A DNA stretch of 64,000 nucleotides, taken from Pseudomonadota bacterium. Its GTDB lineage: Bacteria; Pseudomonadota; Alphaproteobacteria; Rhizobiales; Rhizobiaceae. The translations under genes and the position numbers were made by a program. The stretch is taken from positions 39,646 through 103,645 of the forward strand of contig JAEZXX010000012.1 of assembly GCA_023419535.1 (NCBI GenBank). Reading direction: 5' to 3'. Below, piece by piece: positions 54,144 through 63,822 of this stretch. Within the stretch, counting starts at the first letter, position 1, and every line of letters begins with the position of its first letter. The notes under the pieces are model-generated. The model did no database searches. It saw only the letters and a program-made list of their open reading frames with translations, and was not told the DNA's origin.

Positions 54144-54751
54144 CGGATTTCTTCGCGCAGAGCGCGCCCTGGATGCTGATCGTCTCGGCCGTCCTCGGCT
54201 ATCTCTGCGGCTCCATCCCCTTCGGCCTGATCCTCGCACGGCTCTTCGGCCTCGGCGACGTGCGCAAGATCGGCTCCGGCAACATCGGGGCGACGAACGT
54301 CCTGCGCACCGGCAACAAGTCGGTCGCCGCCCTCACCCTTCTCGCCGACCTCCTCAAGGGCACGGTTCCGGTGCTGGTCGCCTGGACCTTCGGCGCACCG
54401 GCCGCGGCCATCGCGGGGCTCTTCGCCTTCCTCGGACATCTCTTTCCCGTCTGGCTCGGCTTCAAGGGCGGCAAGGGCGTCGCGACCTATATCGGCGTGC
54501 TTCTCGGCTTCGCGCCGCTCGGCGTCGCCGTCTTCGCGGTGAACTGGCTCGTCGTCGCCTATCTCTTCCGCTTCTCCTCCCTCGCCGCGCTCGTCGCCAC
54601 GGCCGTCGTCCCGCTGGTCTACTGGGCGACGGGAGACATCCCGGCCGCCGCGCTTTCCGGCGTCCTGACCGTGATCGTCTACCTCAAGCATCACGCGAAC
54701 ATCTCGCGGCTTCTCGCAGGGACGGAAGGCAAGATCGGAGCCAAGGGGTGA
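54140..54751 (+). CDS. plsY: glycerol-3-phosphate acyltransferase PlsY
   Basis: Acylates glycerol-3-phosphate from acyl-phosphate at the inner membrane. The 203-residue protein has five or six membrane segments and the loops GSIPFGLILAR, GSGNIGATNVLRTG and GHLFPVWLGFKGGKGVAT. Starts inside the pyrC-like stop (ATGA). Confidence 0.95.
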   Translation: MTDFFAQSAPWMLIVSAVLGYLCGSIPFGLILARLFGLGDVRKIGSGNIGATNVLRTGNKSVAALTLLADLLKGTVPVLVAWTFGAPAAAIAGLFAFLGHLFPVWLGFKGGKGVATYIGVLLGFAPLGVAVFAVNWLVVAYLFRFSSLAALVATAVVPLVYWATGDIPAAALSGVLTVIVYLKHHANISRLLAGTEGKIGAKG

Positions 54752-55866
54752 GCGCGGGGCGCGGCCCACTGAGCGACGCACAGAAGCTCGCCTGGCTGCG
54801 CCTGATCCGGTCCGAGAATGTCGGCCCCGCCACGTTTCTCACCCTGATCAACCGCTTCGGGGGCGCGGAGGCCGCCCTCGAAGCCCTGCCGGAGCTCGCC
54901 GCGCGCGGCGGGTCACGCCGCATCCGGGTGGCGAGCCTCGACGACGCGAAGGCCGAGTGGGCGACCGCCGAACGGCTGGGCGCGCGGTTCCTGTGCCGCG
55001 GCGAGCCGGACTACCCGCCGATCCTGAACGCCACCGAATCCGCGCCGCCCGTCCTCGCCGTCATGGGCGACGCGGCGGTCCTGTCCCGGGCAGCCGTCGC
55101 CGTCGTGGGCGCCCGCAACGCCTCGCTGGCCGGCACCAAGTTCGCCGCCCGCCTGTCGGAGCAGATCGGTCGTGCCGGCTATGCCATCGTCTCGGGTCTG
55201 GCGCGCGGCATCGACGCCGCAGCGCACGAGGCCTCGCTCGCCAGCGGCACGGTCGGCGTCTTCGCGGGCGGGCTCGACCGGCCCTATCCGAACGAGAACC
55301 GGCCGCTGATGCGACGGATCGTGGACCAGGCCGGCTGCCTCGTCACCGAAATGCCCTTCGGCTGGACCCCGCGGGCGGCGGATTTCCCGCGCCGCAACCG
55401 CATCGTCGTCGCGCTCTCCCTCGGCGTGCTCGTGGTGGAGGCGGCACAGCGCTCGGGCTCCCTCATCTCGGCCAGGCTCGCCGGCGAAATGGGCCGCCTC
55501 GTCTTCGCGGTGCCCGGCTCCCCGCTCGATCCGCGCGCGGCCGGCGCCAACCGCCTCCTGAAGGACGGCGCGATCCTCGTCACGGAGGCCGCCGACGTCC
55601 TGGACGCCCTGCACCCGCTCATCGGCCGGACGCGCACGACCGAGCAACTGGAGGAGGACGCCGCGATGCCAGCGGACCAGGACGAACCGGCCCAGAGCGA
55701 GCGCGAGCGGATCGTCCAGGCGCTGGGGCCGACACCCGTCTCGGTGGACGATCTCGTCGGCCATCTCGGGGCCTCGCCGGGCGTCGTCCAGCTCGTGCTC
55801 CTGGAGCTCGATCTGGCGGGCCGGCTTGAGCGCCACCCGGGCGGCGGCGTCTCGCTTCTGGCCTGA
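54748..55866 (+). CDS. dprA: DNA-processing protein DprA
   Basis: Loads RecA on single-stranded DNA taken up by transformation. The 372-residue protein has an N-terminal SAM-like domain, a Rossmann core (VVGARNASLAGTKFAARL, SGLARGIDAAAH, LMRRIVDQAGCLVTEMP) and a C-terminal winged helix (about 310-372). The GTG start overlaps the plsY stop. Confidence 0.95.
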   Translation: MSAGRGPLSDAQKLAWLRLIRSENVGPATFLTLINRFGGAEAALEALPELAARGGSRRIRVASLDDAKAEWATAERLGARFLCRGEPDYPPILNATESAPPVLAVMGDAAVLSRAAVAVVGARNASLAGTKFAARLSEQIGRAGYAIVSGLARGIDAAAHEASLASGTVGVFAGGLDRPYPNENRPLMRRIVDQAGCLVTEMPFGWTPRAADFPRRNRIVVALSLGVLVVEAAQRSGSLISARLAGEMGRLVFAVPGSPLDPRAAGANRLLKDGAILVTEAADVLDALHPLIGRTRTTEQLEEDAAMPADQDEPAQSERERIVQALGPTPVSVDDLVGHLGASPGVVQLVLLELDLAGRLERHPGGGVSLLA

Positions 55867-55981
55867 TCGGCCTGGTTGCGCCCCGGCCCCGCGGGGTTGA
55901 CCGCCGGAAGAAGCCCATCCATGTGAGCGGTCGAACTCCACCGCGGCGTCGCGCCGTGGCAACCTCCAGGATCGCCGCCAC

Positions 55982-58669
55982 ATGGAAGTCGTCATCGTCG
56001 AATCGCCCGCAAAAGCGAAGACGATCAACAAGTATCTCGGCTCGGGCTACAAGGTCCTGGCGTCCTTCGGGCACGTCCGCGACCTGCCGGCCAAGGACGG
56101 CTCCGTGCGCCCGGACGAGGACTTCACGATGGACTGGGAGGTCGACAAGCCCTCTCAGAAGCGTCTGAACGAGATCGCCGCGGCGGTGAAGTCGGCCGAC
56201 GCGCTCGTCCTCGCCACCGACCCGGATCGCGAGGGCGAGGCCATCTCCTGGCACGTCTTGGAGATCCTGCGCCAGAAGAAGGCGCTCAAGGACAAGCCGG
56301 TCAGCCGCGTCGTCTTCAACGCCATCACCAAGAAGGCGGTGCTCGACGCGATGGCGAACCCGCGCCAGATCGACGAGCCGCTGGTCGACGCCTATCTGGC
56401 GCGCCGTGCGCTCGACTATCTCGTCGGCTTCAACCTCTCGCCGGTGCTCTGGCGCAAGCTGCCCGGAGCGCGTTCGGCGGGCCGCGTCCAGTCGGTGGCG
56501 CTCCGCCTCGTCTGCGAGCGGGAATCGGAGATCGAGCGCTTCAAGTCCGAGGAGTACTGGCAGATCGGGGCCAGGCTCTCCACGCCGCGCTCGGAGGAGT
56601 TCACGGCGCGCCTGACGGCCTACGAGGGCCAGAAGCTGCAGCGCCTGTCGATCGGCAGCGAGGCACGCGCCTTCGAGATCCGCGACATGCTCGCCGGGGC
56701 CAGCTTCCGCGCGCTCTCGGTCGAGGCCAAGCCCACCAAGCGCAACCCTTCGCCGCCGTTCACGACCTCCTCGCTGCAGCAGGCGGCCTCCGCCAAGCTC
56801 GGCTTCTCGGCCTCGCGCACCATGCAGGTCGCCCAGCGCCTCTACGAGGGCATCGACCTCGGCGGCGAGACCGTCGGCCTCATCACCTACATGCGAACCG
56901 ACGGCGTGCAGATCGCGCCGGAGGCGATCGACGCAGCGCGCAAGGCGATCGGCAAGACCTTCGGGGAGCGCTACGTGCCCGAGAAGGCCCGCTTCTACTC
57001 CACCAAGGCCAAGAACGCGCAGGAGGCCCACGAGGCCATTCGCCCGACCGGCTTCGACCGCCTGCCCAAGGACATGGAGCGGTACCTCGACCGCGACCAG
57101 GCGCGTCTCTACGACCTGATCTGGAAGCGCGCGATCGCCTCGCAGATGGCTTCTGCCGAGATCGAGCGGACGACCGTCGAGATCGCGGCCGAGAACGGCG
57201 GCAGGCGCGCGCAGCTGCGCGCGACCGGCTCGGTCATCCGCTTCGAGGGCTTCATCGGCGCCTATCAGGACCACCGCGACGATTCCAAGAGCCAGGCCGA
57301 TCAGGCGGAGGAGGACGCCGAGGATTCGCGCCTGCCGGAGATCCGCGCAGACGAGGACCTGAAGCGCGACGCGATCGAGACCAGCCAGCATTTCACCGAG
57401 CCGCCGCCGCGCTATTCGGAGGCCTCGCTCATCAAGCGCATGGAGGAGCTCGGCATCGGCCGCCCCTCCACCTACGCCGCGACCCTCCAGACGCTGCAGG
57501 ACCGCGACTATATCGTGCAGGACAAGCGCAAGCTCCTGCCCGATTCCAAGGGCCGCCTCGTCACCGCCTTCCTGCAGAACTTCTTCGAGAAGTACGTCGA
57601 GTACGACTTCACAGCGGATCTGGAGGGCAAGCTCGACCAGATCTCGGCGGGCGAACTCTCCTGGAAGGAGGTCCTGCGCGACTTCTGGCGGGACTTCTCC
57701 GCCCAGATCGACGGGACCAAGGAGCTTCGCGTCTCCGACGTCCTCGACGCCCTGAACGAGGATCTCGCGCCGCTCGTCTTCCCGCCGCGCGAGGACGGGT
57801 CGGACCCGCGCGCCTGCCCGCGCTGCAACGCGGGGCGCCTGTCGCTCAAGCTCGGCAAGTTCGGCGCCTTCGTCGGCTGCTCGAACTATCCCGAATGCGG
57901 CTACACAAAGCAGCTCGGCACCTCGCTGTCGGCCGACGGCGCCGATGCCGGCGGGCTCGACGGTCCCAAGGAGCTCGGCGCAGATCCGGCGACGGCCGAG
58001 ATGGTGACGCTTCGCGACGGGCGCTTCGGCCCCTATGTCCAGCGCGGCGAGGGCAAGGAGGCCAAGCGCTCGTCCCTGCCCAAGGGCTGGGTCGTTGCGG
58101 AGATGGATCTGGAGAAGGCGCTGCAGCTCCTGGCGCTGCCGCGCGAGGTGGGCCTGCACCCCGAGACGGCCAAGCCGATCCTGGCCGGCCTCGGCCGCTA
58201 CGGGCCGTTCCTCCAGCATGACGGCGCCTACGCCAATCTGGAGACGGTGGAGGACGTGTTCACGGTCGGCCTGAACCGCGCCGTCACCGTGATCGCGGAG
58301 AAGAAGGAGCGTGGCGGACGCGGGCGCGGCGCGCCGGCGGCGCTCGCGACCCTCGGCGAACACCCGACGCTCGGCGGCCAGATCACCGTTCGCGACGGCC
58401 GCTTCGGCCCCTACGTCAACACCGGCAAGATCAACGCCACGCTGCCGAAGGGCAAGGATCCCGCCTCCGTGACGCTGGAGGAGGCGATCCAGATCCTGAC
58501 GGAGCGCGCCGAGAAGACCGGCAAGGCGCCGAAGGCGAAGGCCGCGCCGAAGAGGGCCGCCGCCAAGAAGCCGGCGGCGAAGAAGGCGGACGGCGACAAG
58601 CCCGCAGCCAAGAAGGCGCCCGCGAAGAAGGCCCCGGCCAAGAAGCCGGCCGCCAGGGCGGCGGAGTAA
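55982..58669 (+). CDS. topA: DNA topoisomerase I
   Basis: Relaxes negative supercoils. The 895-residue protein has TOPRIM (VIVESPAKAKTINKYLG, ATDPDREGEAISWHV), the catalytic Tyr in GLITYMRTDG, a four-Cys zinc ribbon (ACPRCNAGRLSLKLG to NYPECGY), GxF repeats and a Lys/Ala/Pro-rich tail of about 55 residues from KTGKAPKAKAAPK onward. The 115-base gap from dprA suggests its own promoter. Confidence 0.97.
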   Translation: MEVVIVESPAKAKTINKYLGSGYKVLASFGHVRDLPAKDGSVRPDEDFTMDWEVDKPSQKRLNEIAAAVKSADALVLATDPDREGEAISWHVLEILRQKKALKDKPVSRVVFNAITKKAVLDAMANPRQIDEPLVDAYLARRALDYLVGFNLSPVLWRKLPGARSAGRVQSVALRLVCERESEIERFKSEEYWQIGARLSTPRSEEFTARLTAYEGQKLQRLSIGSEARAFEIRDMLAGASFRALSVEAKPTKRNPSPPFTTSSLQQAASAKLGFSASRTMQVAQRLYEGIDLGGETVGLITYMRTDGVQIAPEAIDAARKAIGKTFGERYVPEKARFYSTKAKNAQEAHEAIRPTGFDRLPKDMERYLDRDQARLYDLIWKRAIASQMASAEIERTTVEIAAENGGRRAQLRATGSVIRFEGFIGAYQDHRDDSKSQADQAEEDAEDSRLPEIRADEDLKRDAIETSQHFTEPPPRYSEASLIKRMEELGIGRPSTYAATLQTLQDRDYIVQDKRKLLPDSKGRLVTAFLQNFFEKYVEYDFTADLEGKLDQISAGELSWKEVLRDFWRDFSAQIDGTKELRVSDVLDALNEDLAPLVFPPREDGSDPRACPRCNAGRLSLKLGKFGAFVGCSNYPECGYTKQLGTSLSADGADAGGLDGPKELGADPATAEMVTLRDGRFGPYVQRGEGKEAKRSSLPKGWVVAEMDLEKALQLLALPREVGLHPETAKPILAGLGRYGPFLQHDGAYANLETVEDVFTVGLNRAVTVIAEKKERGGRGRGAPAALATLGEHPTLGGQITVRDGRFGPYVNTGKINATLPKGKDPASVTLEEAIQILTERAEKTGKAPKAKAAPKRAAAKKPAAKKADGDKPAAKKAPAKKAPAKKPAARAAE

Positions 58670-58674
58670 GCGCG

Positions 58675-60933
58675 GTGGCGCGGCGCTCGAAGGATCGATC
58701 GTCCGCCCCGACGCTCGACCGGGAGCAGGTTCTGCGCTTCATCGCGGAGAACCCGTCCCGCGCCACCAAGCGCGACCTCGCCAAGGCCTTCGAGGTCAGG
58801 GGCGAGGACCGCGTCCTTCTGAAGGACATCCTCGCCGAACTCCAGTCGGAAGGCGTCATCGAGGGCGGCCGCAAGCGCTACTCCAAGCCCGGCGCCCTGC
58901 CCTCGGTCGGCGTCTTCCGCGTCTCCTCGCGCGATGACGAGGGCGGGCTGCTCGTCGAGCCGGTCCAGTGGGACGGCGACGGCGAGCCGCCCCTCTTCCG
59001 TCTCAAGCAGTCGCGCGACCAAAGGGCCGCGGGCCTCGGCGACCGGGTGCTCGCGCGAATCCTCGACGACGAGGAGCAGCCGAGCGCGCGCGTGATCCGC
59101 GTTCTGGACGAAGCGCGTGCGAGCGCGCTCGGCGTCTTCCGGGCGATGCCGGGCGGCGCGGGTCGCGTCGACCCCGTCGAGAAGCGCGGGCTCGAATACG
59201 CCATCGGCCCGGACGGCGTGAACGGGGCGCGCGACGGCGACCTCGTCGAGGTCGACGCGCTGTCGCGGCCGCGGGCGGGCTTTCCGAAGGGCCGCGTCTC
59301 GCGCATCGTCGGCTCGATGGGTTCCGAGCGCGCGATCTCCACCATCGCACTCTTCGCCCACTCCATCCCTCACGTCTTCCCGAAGGCCGTCTTGGACGAG
59401 GCCGAGGCGGCGGGCGCGGCGACGATGGAAGCGCGCGAGGACTGGCGTGACCTGCCACTGATCACCATCGACCCGGCCGACGCCAAGGACCACGACGACG
59501 CGGTCCATGCCGCGCCGGACGAGGACCCCGCCAACCCCGGCGGCCATATCGTCACCGTCGCGATCGCCGACGTCGCCTTCCATGTGCGGCCCGGGTCCAA
59601 GCTCGATGCGGAGGCCCGGCTTCGCGGCAATTCGGTCTACTTCCCCGACCGCGTCGTGCCGATGCTCCCCGAGCGCATCTCCAACGACCTCTGCTCGCTG
59701 CGCGAGCACGAGGACCGGCCCGCGCTCGCCGTGCGCATGGTGTTCGACGCCGACGGCGAGAAACGCCGCCACGCTTTTCACCGCATCATGATGCGCAGCC
59801 ACGCCAAGCTCGCCTACGAGAAGGCGCAGAGCGCGATCGACGGCGACGAGGACGCCGCGCCCACAGGCATCCGCGACGGGGTGCTGCGCCCGCTCTGGGC
59901 GGCCTACGCCTCGCTCAAGGCCGCGCGCGACAAGCGCGGGCCGCTGGAGCTCGACCTGCCCGAGCGCCGGATCAAGTTGAATGCGGAAGGCCGCGTCGAG
60001 CGCGTCTACATCCCGCCCCGCCTCGACGCCCACAGGCTGATCGAGGAGTTCATGATCCAGGCCAACGTCGCGGCGGCCGAGACGCTGGAGGCCAAGCGCC
60101 AGGCGCTTCTGTACCGCGCGCACGACGCGCCCTCGCTGACCAAGCTGGAAGCCTTGCGCGACTTCCTGCGCACGCTCGACATGCCGCTGGCCAAAGGCGG
60201 GTCGCTCCGCCCCTCGCACTTCAACCAGATCCTCTCGCGCGTGCGCGACGGCGAGCACGAACATCTGGTCAACGAGGTGGTGCTCCGCTCCCAGAGCCAG
60301 GCGCTCTACCAGCGCGAGAACATCGGCCATTTCGGTCTGAACCTGTTGCGCTACGCGCACTTCACCTCGCCGATCCGCCGCTACGCGGACCTCGTCGTCC
60401 ACCGCGCTCTGATCCTCGCGCTCGGGCTCGGGCCCGGTGGGCTGACACGCAGCGACGAGGAGAGGCTCGACCTGACGGCCGAGGAGATCAGCGCGGCCGA
60501 GCGGCGCGCCATGGTCGCCGAGCGCGAGACGGTGGATCGGCTGATCGCCCATCACCTGGCCGACCGCGTCGGCGCGACCTTCACCGGCCGCATCACCGGC
60601 GTCACCAAGGCCGGCCTCTTCACGCGCTTGGAGGAATTCGGGGCCGACGGCTTCGTGCCGATCTCGACGCTCGGCAACGACTACTTCCATTACGACGAGG
60701 CCATGCATAGCTTGGTGGGCGAGCGCAGCGGCGAAGGCTTCCGGCTCGGCGACGTCGTTGAGGTCAAGCTCGTGGAGGCCGCGCCGCTGGCGGGCGCCAT
60801 GCGGTTCGAGATGCTGTCGGAGCCGCGCGAACTGCCGCGCTCGAACGCCTCCTTCCACAAGTCGCGGAAGGGCTTTGCCGCCCGTCGCGGAAGGCCGGGC
60901 GGGCGGCCCGGCGGCAAAGGAAAGAGGCGATGA
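58675..60933 (+). CDS. rnr: ribonuclease R
   Basis: Processive 3'-5' exoribonuclease for structured RNA. The 752-residue protein has cold-shock domains (about 60-230), the RNB core with metal Asp in TIDPADAKDHDDAVHA and CSLREHEDRPAL, HFTSPIRRYADLVVHR, an S1 domain (about 635-715) and a basic tail. Starts with GTG, 5 bases after the topA stop. Confidence 0.96.
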   Translation: MARRSKDRSSAPTLDREQVLRFIAENPSRATKRDLAKAFEVRGEDRVLLKDILAELQSEGVIEGGRKRYSKPGALPSVGVFRVSSRDDEGGLLVEPVQWDGDGEPPLFRLKQSRDQRAAGLGDRVLARILDDEEQPSARVIRVLDEARASALGVFRAMPGGAGRVDPVEKRGLEYAIGPDGVNGARDGDLVEVDALSRPRAGFPKGRVSRIVGSMGSERAISTIALFAHSIPHVFPKAVLDEAEAAGAATMEAREDWRDLPLITIDPADAKDHDDAVHAAPDEDPANPGGHIVTVAIADVAFHVRPGSKLDAEARLRGNSVYFPDRVVPMLPERISNDLCSLREHEDRPALAVRMVFDADGEKRRHAFHRIMMRSHAKLAYEKAQSAIDGDEDAAPTGIRDGVLRPLWAAYASLKAARDKRGPLELDLPERRIKLNAEGRVERVYIPPRLDAHRLIEEFMIQANVAAAETLEAKRQALLYRAHDAPSLTKLEALRDFLRTLDMPLAKGGSLRPSHFNQILSRVRDGEHEHLVNEVVLRSQSQALYQRENIGHFGLNLLRYAHFTSPIRRYADLVVHRALILALGLGPGGLTRSDEERLDLTAEEISAAERRAMVAERETVDRLIAHHLADRVGATFTGRITGVTKAGLFTRLEEFGADGFVPISTLGNDYFHYDEAMHSLVGERSGEGFRLGDVVEVKLVEAAPLAGAMRFEMLSEPRELPRSNASFHKSRKGFAARRGRPGGRPGGKGKRR

Positions 60934-61367
60934 CCGGAACGAGAGGCGAAACGATCGCAGGCACCCACGCCCTCGAACCGGGCGCCGAGCCCCGCCCCGT
61001 TCGGCAGGCCCTGTGGCGCGGGTTCAAATGCAGCTGCCCGCGCTGCGGCGAAGGCGCGCTCTTCGCCGGGTTCCTGACCAGCGTCGAGCGGTGCTCCGTG
61101 TGCGGCGAGGAGTTCCATCACCACCGCGCCGACGACCTTCCGCCCTACCTCACCGTCTTCATCGTCGGCCACATCGTGGTCGCGGCCTTCATGGCCGTGC
61201 AGCATGTCGGCGACCTGCCGCTCTGGGCGCATATCGCGCTGTGGTGCTCGGTCACGGTCGTCCTGTCGCTCGTCCTCCTCAAGCCGCTGAAGGGCGCGAC
61301 GATCGGCCTGCAATGGGCCATGCGCATGCACGGCTTCGGCGGCCACGGCGCGGAGCACGACCACTGA
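60930..61367 (+). CDS. DUF983 zinc-ribbon membrane protein
   Basis: A 145-residue protein with a four-Cys ribbon (CSCPRCGEGALFAGF, CSVCGEEFHHH) and two membrane segments (about 72-92, 98-118). Unknown function, but often between rnr and other processing genes in this order. ATG overlaps the rnr stop. Confidence 0.9.
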   Translation: MTGTRGETIAGTHALEPGAEPRPVRQALWRGFKCSCPRCGEGALFAGFLTSVERCSVCGEEFHHHRADDLPPYLTVFIVGHIVVAAFMAVQHVGDLPLWAHIALWCSVTVVLSLVLLKPLKGATIGLQWAMRMHGFGGHGAEHDH

Positions 61368-62095
61368 ACACGCAGACGCACGAGGGCACGCCCGGTCCGC
61401 AGCGCGAGCCGCAGATCCGCGTCCGCGACGCCGCGACGCTCGTCATCGTCGACGCGTCCGGGACCGTCCCGCGTATTCTCGTCGGCCGCCGGTCAAGTGG
61501 CCACGTCTTCATGGCCGGGCGGGTGGTCTTCCCCGGAGGCCGCGTCGATCCGGGCGACCTCAAGCTCGCCGCCTCGCACGCGGTCGCGGGGGACGCGCTG
61601 CTCCGCCTGACGGCGCGGACCCGCTCCGGCTTTCACGCGCGGCGCGCGGGCGCCCTGCCGCTCGCGGCGATTCGCGAGACCTGGGAGGAGACCGGCATCA
61701 TGATCGGCCGCAGGGACGAGAGCTTCTCGTCCGCCCTTCCCGTCTGGAGCGAGTTCGCGGGCGCAGGAATCGCGCCCGAGCCGGAGCGGCTCGTCCCTTT
61801 GGCGCGCGCCATCACGCCGCCGGGAAACGTGCGCCGCTTCGACACGCGATTCTTCGCCGTCTCGGCCGACGCCATCGGCCATCGCGTGCCGCTGGAAAGC
61901 CGGCCGACCGACGAGTTCGACCGCGTCGACTGGCTGAGCGTCGACGAGCTGGCGAGCGAGAACCTGCACCACATCACCAAGCGGGTGCTCGCGCAGGCGG
62001 CGGCGCGGATCGAGGACGGGACCCTCTTCGATCCATCGGTCCCGATCCCCTTCTATCGACGGCGCGGCGACGGCGTCCGGATGGACCTCGTCTAG
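61364..62095 (+). CDS. NUDIX hydrolase (NUDT19-like)
   Basis: Hydrolyses a nucleoside-diphosphate-linked compound or CoA derivative. The Nudix box is split by an insert, as in the NUDT19/RP2p group: GGRVDPGD then AAIRETWEETGIMIG. Start uncertain: CTG at 61364 overlaps the DUF983 stop (CTGA) with GGAG 8 bases upstream; the nearest ATG (61313) would overlap DUF983 by 55 bases and add a low-quality Arg-rich leader. I prefer CTG. Confidence 0.85.
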   Translation: MNTQTHEGTPGPQREPQIRVRDAATLVIVDASGTVPRILVGRRSSGHVFMAGRVVFPGGRVDPGDLKLAASHAVAGDALLRLTARTRSGFHARRAGALPLAAIRETWEETGIMIGRRDESFSSALPVWSEFAGAGIAPEPERLVPLARAITPPGNVRRFDTRFFAVSADAIGHRVPLESRPTDEFDRVDWLSVDELASENLHHITKRVLAQAAARIEDGTLFDPSVPIPFYRRRGDGVRMDLV

Positions 62096-62109
62096 AGGGC
62101 GCCGCGCCC

Positions 62110-62137
62110 TTGACTTTGAAGGTGCGATGAATAGTGT
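62110..62137 (+). promoter_or_regulatory. candidate promoter of rpmG
   Basis: TTGACT and TAGTGT spaced by 16 bases, about 180 bases before rpmG. A 6-base-arm hairpin ending in the -35 (62097-62111) may end the NUDIX transcript. Confidence 0.45.
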
Positions 62138-62315
62138 GCGCGCTTCAGAAGGGACCCGTCCAGGCGGGTCCGTCGATGCTCGCCGGTGATCTTCGCCGGA
62201 CACTCGGCCTCGGCGACACTTCGAACGACGAACACACCAGCGCCTCGCGCCGGCCCGTCACCCTTTGGTGGACGACGCCGGGAGGCCCGATCGCAAGGCG
62301 GATGGATTAAGTACG

Positions 62316-62483
62316 ATGGCCAAGGCAACCACCATCAAGATCAAGCTTCTCTCGACGGCCGACACCGGCTTCTTCTACGTGACCACGAAGAACAGCCGCA
62401 CGATGACCGACAAGATGGTCAAGACCAAGTACGATCCGATCGCGCGCAAGCACGTCGAGTTCAAGGAAGCCAAGATCAAGTAA
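62316..62483 (+). CDS. rpmG: 50S ribosomal protein L33
   Basis: A 55-residue ribosomal protein, MAKATTIKIKLLSTADTGFF at the start. It has no Cys pairs, so it is the zinc-independent form. The ATG is chosen by homology; an upstream in-frame ATG adds 17 residues that do not belong to L33. Confidence 0.97.
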   Translation: MAKATTIKIKLLSTADTGFFYVTTKNSRTMTDKMVKTKYDPIARKHVEFKEAKIK

Positions 62484-62510
62484 GGCTCCTCGCCTTCGAT
62501 CCAGATGTCG

Positions 62511-62534
62511 ACGCCGCCCTCCGGGCGGCGTTTT
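62511..62534 (+). terminator. rho-independent terminator of rpmG
   Basis: ACGCCGCCC-TCC-GGGCGGCGT, nine-base perfect arms, followed by TTTT, 28 bases after the stop. Confidence 0.88.
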
Positions 62535-62807
62535 GATTCGGGGACCCCGCTGCGTGCCCGACGGCCCCGCAGCGCGTCTATCGGCAGAGGGCCGCGCCTG
62601 CGTCCGCACCGAACCGACGGCCGTACTCCGGCCACCGGCCCGGTCGGCGCCGTCACGCTTCGCCCCCCCTTGGGGAAGGCGGTCGCCGGACCGTCGCGGC
62701 CCCGCCGATTCGCGACACGGCATGGATCGGCAGCTTGCGTCACCGGCACCAAAGCCCTGCAAATCCTGCGTTCCTCCACCATCCCGCCCCGGGCATGCGA
62801 CGGCTGC
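62535..62807. other. intergenic stretch, no gene seen
   Basis: I see no protein with coding character here. A 7-base inverted repeat (CGCTGCG / CGCAGCG, 62548-62574) and a GC-rich fold near 62661-62685 are present, but neither pairs into a recognisable RNA. Confidence 0.4.
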
Positions 62808-62836
62808 TTGACAGGGCTCGACGCCTTCCGTAAACG
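62808..62836 (+). promoter_or_regulatory. promoter of tRNA-Asp
   Basis: Perfect TTGACA -35 and a weak TAAACG -10 spaced by 17 bases, 38 bases before the mature tRNA. Confidence 0.6.
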
Positions 62837-62874
62837 ACCACCAACGCCGACGGACACACGCCTCGGCGGCAAGC

Positions 62875-62951
62875 GCGGGTGTAGCTCAGTCGGTTAGAGT
62901 GCCGGCCTGTCACGCCGGAGGTCGCGGGTTCGAGCCCCGTCACTCGCGCCA
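62875..62951 (+). tRNA. tRNA-Asp (GTC)
   Basis: A 77-base gene with CCA encoded. Acceptor GCGGGTG/CACTCGC (one G-T), anticodon stem CCGGC/GCCGG around CTGTCAC giving GTC, T arm GCGGG-TTCGAGC-CCCGT, discriminator G. Confidence 0.97.
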
Positions 62952-63183
62952 TTCACATCACACGAGAGCCCGCTCTTTCAGACGAAGACACGAGTTGCAG
63001 CGTCTGCGGCTGCGGCTCCCGCGTTCGTTCGAGGGCCCGTTTCCCGTCAGGTCCGGCGTCTCGAGGCCGATCCCTTCGAGCGCGCGTTCCCCGTCTCCGG
63101 TCTCACCGATCGGTCGCCCGGGCGAATGGGGACGCATATCATGGGGGCCCGGTGCCCCACCGAGCGGGACTGCAGGAGACGAC

Positions 63184-63339
63184 ATGGCCAGGAAGCCCAA
63201 TTTCAATTTCGAGCGCCAGCAGCGCGACAAGGCGAAGGCCGAGAAGAAGGCCGAGAAGGCCGAGGCCAAGATCGCCAAGAAGCGCGAGGACAGGCCGTCC
63301 GAAGAGGCCGCCGAGGGGACCGAGCGTCCGACCGAGTGA
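63184..63339 (+). CDS. 51-residue Lys/Glu/Ala-rich protein
   Basis: Starts MARKPNFNFERQQRDKAKAE; the rest is a charged helix. Small proteins of this kind recur beside tRNA-Asp and the DUF6481 gene in relatives, but no function is known. GGAGACGAC upstream gives a fair ribosome site. Confidence 0.65.
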   Translation: MARKPNFNFERQQRDKAKAEKKAEKAEAKIAKKREDRPSEEAAEGTERPTE

Positions 63340-63438
63340 TCGCCGCGGACGGCTCGACTATGCCCCGGGCCGGACGCTTCGCCGAGCGGTCCGCGCCGGC
63401 CCCGGAACCAACATGACAACGTCAGGTGAGATCCCATC

Positions 63439-63801
63439 TTGAAGTCGAAAGAGCCCGAGTTCGTAGAGCGCCGCAACGCGGCGCGCGATGCCAAGGCGGC
63501 GCTGTTGGCCAAGGCCAAGGCGAGGGCGAACGACCCCGCCGTGGAAGCCCGCCGCGCCGAGCGCGCCGCGATCGCCGAGGCGCGCGAGAAGCGTCAGGAG
63601 GCGAAGCGGCAGGAGAGCGAGCGGCTGAAGCGCGAGGCGCACGAGCTGCAGATGCGCCAGGAGGCCGAGCGCCTTGCCGCCGAAGAAGCGGCCAAGACGG
63701 CCCGAAGCAACGATCTGGTGGCCAAGCTCGTGGAGGACGAGGCGGCCCGCAAGGCGATGCGCGACGCGCGCTACGCCGCGAGGCAGGCCCGCAAGGGCTG
63801 A
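63439..63801 (+). CDS. DUF6481-family charged helical protein
   Basis: A 120-residue, almost wholly helical protein rich in Ala, Arg, Glu and Lys (EFVERRNAARDAKAALLAKA). Family of unknown function found across alphaproteobacteria. The start is TTG; no ATG is near. It ends at a strong bidirectional terminator. Confidence 0.75.
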   Translation: MKSKEPEFVERRNAARDAKAALLAKAKARANDPAVEARRAERAAIAEAREKRQEAKRQESERLKREAHELQMRQEAERLAAEEAAKTARSNDLVAKLVEDEAARKAMRDARYAARQARKG

Positions 63802-63822
63802 CCCCGGTAGGGAGTGGACATG

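Noticed and set aside
62548..62685. Small structured RNA between rpmG and tRNA-Asp
   Set aside because: Short inverted repeats only; no conserved fold or known RNA family recognised.
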